Source: Clostridia bacterium (GTDB lineage Bacteria; Bacillota_A; Clostridia; Oscillospirales; CAG-272). From it: a stretch of 6,222 nucleotides of DNA. A program made the translations under genes and the position numbers. The notes under the pieces are model-generated. The model saw nothing but the letters and a program-made list of their open reading frames with translations, was not told the DNA's origin and searched no databases. Below are positions 5,216-6,222 of the stretch, one piece after another; positions within the stretch are counted from its first letter, which is position 1, and each line of letters starts with the position of its first letter. Location: the NCBI GenBank assembly GCA_017626655.1, contig JAGAIH010000325.1, positions 1 to 6,222 on the forward strand, written 5' to 3'.

Positions 5216-6222
5216 ATGAATACCATTCCAACCCCTGTAAATGCAGTCGAGACCGCTTCCCTCACCTGCCACCCCGGCGTGTTCCTGGTGGAAAAGGATT
5301 ACGAGATCATCCTTCTCTGCGATAGACCCGCCATGGCCTCCGTCATAGTGGGCGGCCGCACCTTCACCGACAATATAAACGGCGTCATGCGCTCCGACAC
5401 CGACGTCCACAAGATCAAGATCCCCGTGACCCTCCTGGACAAGGCCAAGGCCTACCGCGTCCATATCACCCCCCTGGCGGACCACTGCAACTACTACCCC
5501 AAGCCCGATCCCACCGAGGCCTACGACTACCCCTTCACCCCCATCCCCGAGACGGGGGAGATCAAGGCCTACGTCCTGGCCGACACCCATGGACAGGTGA
5601 CCGTCCCCGCCGAGACCGCCCTGGCCCATGGGGGGATAGACCTCCTCTTCCTCCTGGGCGACATCGGCGACTCCGCCGCCAATAAGGATCAGGTCACCAC
5701 CCTCCACCGCCTCACCGCCGCCATCACGGGAGGGACCTTCCCCGCCGTCTATGTCCGCGGCAACCACGATACCCGGGGCTACATGGCCGAGCATCTTCAT
5801 AAGTACATCCCCACCCGAGGCGGCGCCACCTACTACACCTTCCGCGCGGGCCCCGTCTGGGGCGTGGTGCTGGACTGCGGCGAGGATAAGCCCGATACCA
5901 GCATCGAGTACGGCTCCCCGGAGTACGGCGGCGTGGCCGACTTCCTGGGCTTTCGCGAGGCCCAGACCGACTACCTCCGCGATCTGATCGCCAACGCCGC
6001 TACCACCTACAACGCCGAGGGCATCACCCGCCGCGTAGCCCTCTGCCACATCAACTTCACCTACACCGACCGCCCCTTCAACGATCACAACCCCGCCCTC
6101 TACGAAAAGTGGATCGGATGCCTCAACGAGATGGGCATCGATATGCTCATCTGCGGCCACGAGCACAGAGTCGGTCGTCAGCCCGACTCCTACTTTCACG
6201 GCGACCCCACCCCGAACTTCCC
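5216..6222 (+). CDS. Calcineurin-like metallophosphoesterase, 3' end cut off
   Basis: I read 335 codons from ATG 5216 to the window edge without a stop. All five metallophosphoesterase blocks visible in order are intact: D123-T-H125, G148-D149 in LLGDIGD, G182-N-H-D185, H278 in LCHINF, and G314-H-E-H317. These ligate the two metal ions and support hydrolysis of a phosphoester. The first 110 residues or so precede the catalytic domain and look strand-rich (VFLVEKDYEIILLC, ASVIVGG, KIKIPVTLL, KAYRVHITPL). They resemble the fibronectin-III-like domain ahead of purple-acid-phosphatase-type catalytic domains. No signal peptide is seen, so a cytosolic location is expected, unlike classic purple acid phosphatases. 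Substrate unknown. Codon use is extremely C-ending (ACC, GCC, ATC, CTC), which creates a long antisense open frame. It is co-transcribed with the RHH-like gene. Confidence 0.92.
   Translation, partial: MNTIPTPVNAVETASLTCHPGVFLVEKDYEIILLCDRPAMASVIVGGRTFTDNINGVMRSDTDVHKIKIPVTLLDKAKAYRVHITPLADHCNYYPKPDPTEAYDYPFTPIPETGEIKAYVLADTHGQVTVPAETALAHGGIDLLFLLGDIGDSAANKDQVTTLHRLTAAITGGTFPAVYVRGNHDTRGYMAEHLHKYIPTRGGATYYTFRAGPVWGVVLDCGEDKPDTSIEYGSPEYGGVADFLGFREAQTDYLRDLIANAATTYNAEGITRRVALCHINFTYTDRPFNDHNPALYEKWIGCLNEMGIDMLICGHEHRVGRQPDSYFHGDPTPNF

Noticed and set aside
5174..6199. A 341-codon minus-strand open frame opposite the phosphoesterase
   Set aside because: Gly/Val/Asp-rich shadow caused by strongly C-ending codons in the real gene; the plus frame holds all the metallophosphoesterase motifs.

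Overview
The window reads as a GC-rich, low-repeat piece of a Firmicutes (Clostridia-like, possibly Oscillospiraceae or relatives) chromosome. The lineage is inferred from mini-ribonuclease III, from the UPF0237 ACT-domain/UPF0210 pair, from strong AAGGAG-type ribosome binding sites before nearly every gene, and from sigma-A-type promoters in short AT-rich islands between GC-rich genes. No rRNA, tRNA, CRISPR array, transposase or phage gene is visible.

Left block, minus strand, 3966 down to 1: seven co-directional genes. A clear promoter (4006-4034) drives an ACT-domain protein (3966-3697). It is followed by a UPF0210/PFL-like protein (3686-2328), a small single-pass membrane protein (2276-1926), mini-RNase III mrnC (1898-1491), a cytosolic cyclophilin-type prolyl isomerase (1485-952), a small membrane-anchored protein with 11-residue repeats (850-455), and the N-terminal part of a D-2-hydroxyacid dehydrogenase (364-1, cut by the window edge). 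The first five are tightly spaced and look like one transcription unit. The last two sit behind gaps of about 100 and 90 bases, the second of which carries a hairpin terminator or attenuator.

Middle: 3967-4213 is a divergent intergenic region with two back-to-back promoters, both of the TTGCAW-17-TATAAT form, plus short dyads.

Right block, plus strand: a two-helix membrane protein with a probable PH-like soluble domain (4214-4741) is followed by a strong intrinsic terminator. Next comes a palindromic, AT-rich, MITE-like repeat (about 4819-4962). Last is a two-gene unit: a 74-residue ribbon-helix-helix-like protein (4990-5214) and, one base later, a calcineurin-type metallophosphoesterase (5216 onward, cut by the right edge).

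Functionally the left block mixes RNA maturation (mrnC), protein folding (cyclophilin) and an ACT/UPF0210 pair of unknown role. The least explained items are the 11-mer repeat membrane protein with its CxC-x8-CxC acidic tail, the RHH-phosphoesterase pair, and the palindromic element in front of it.
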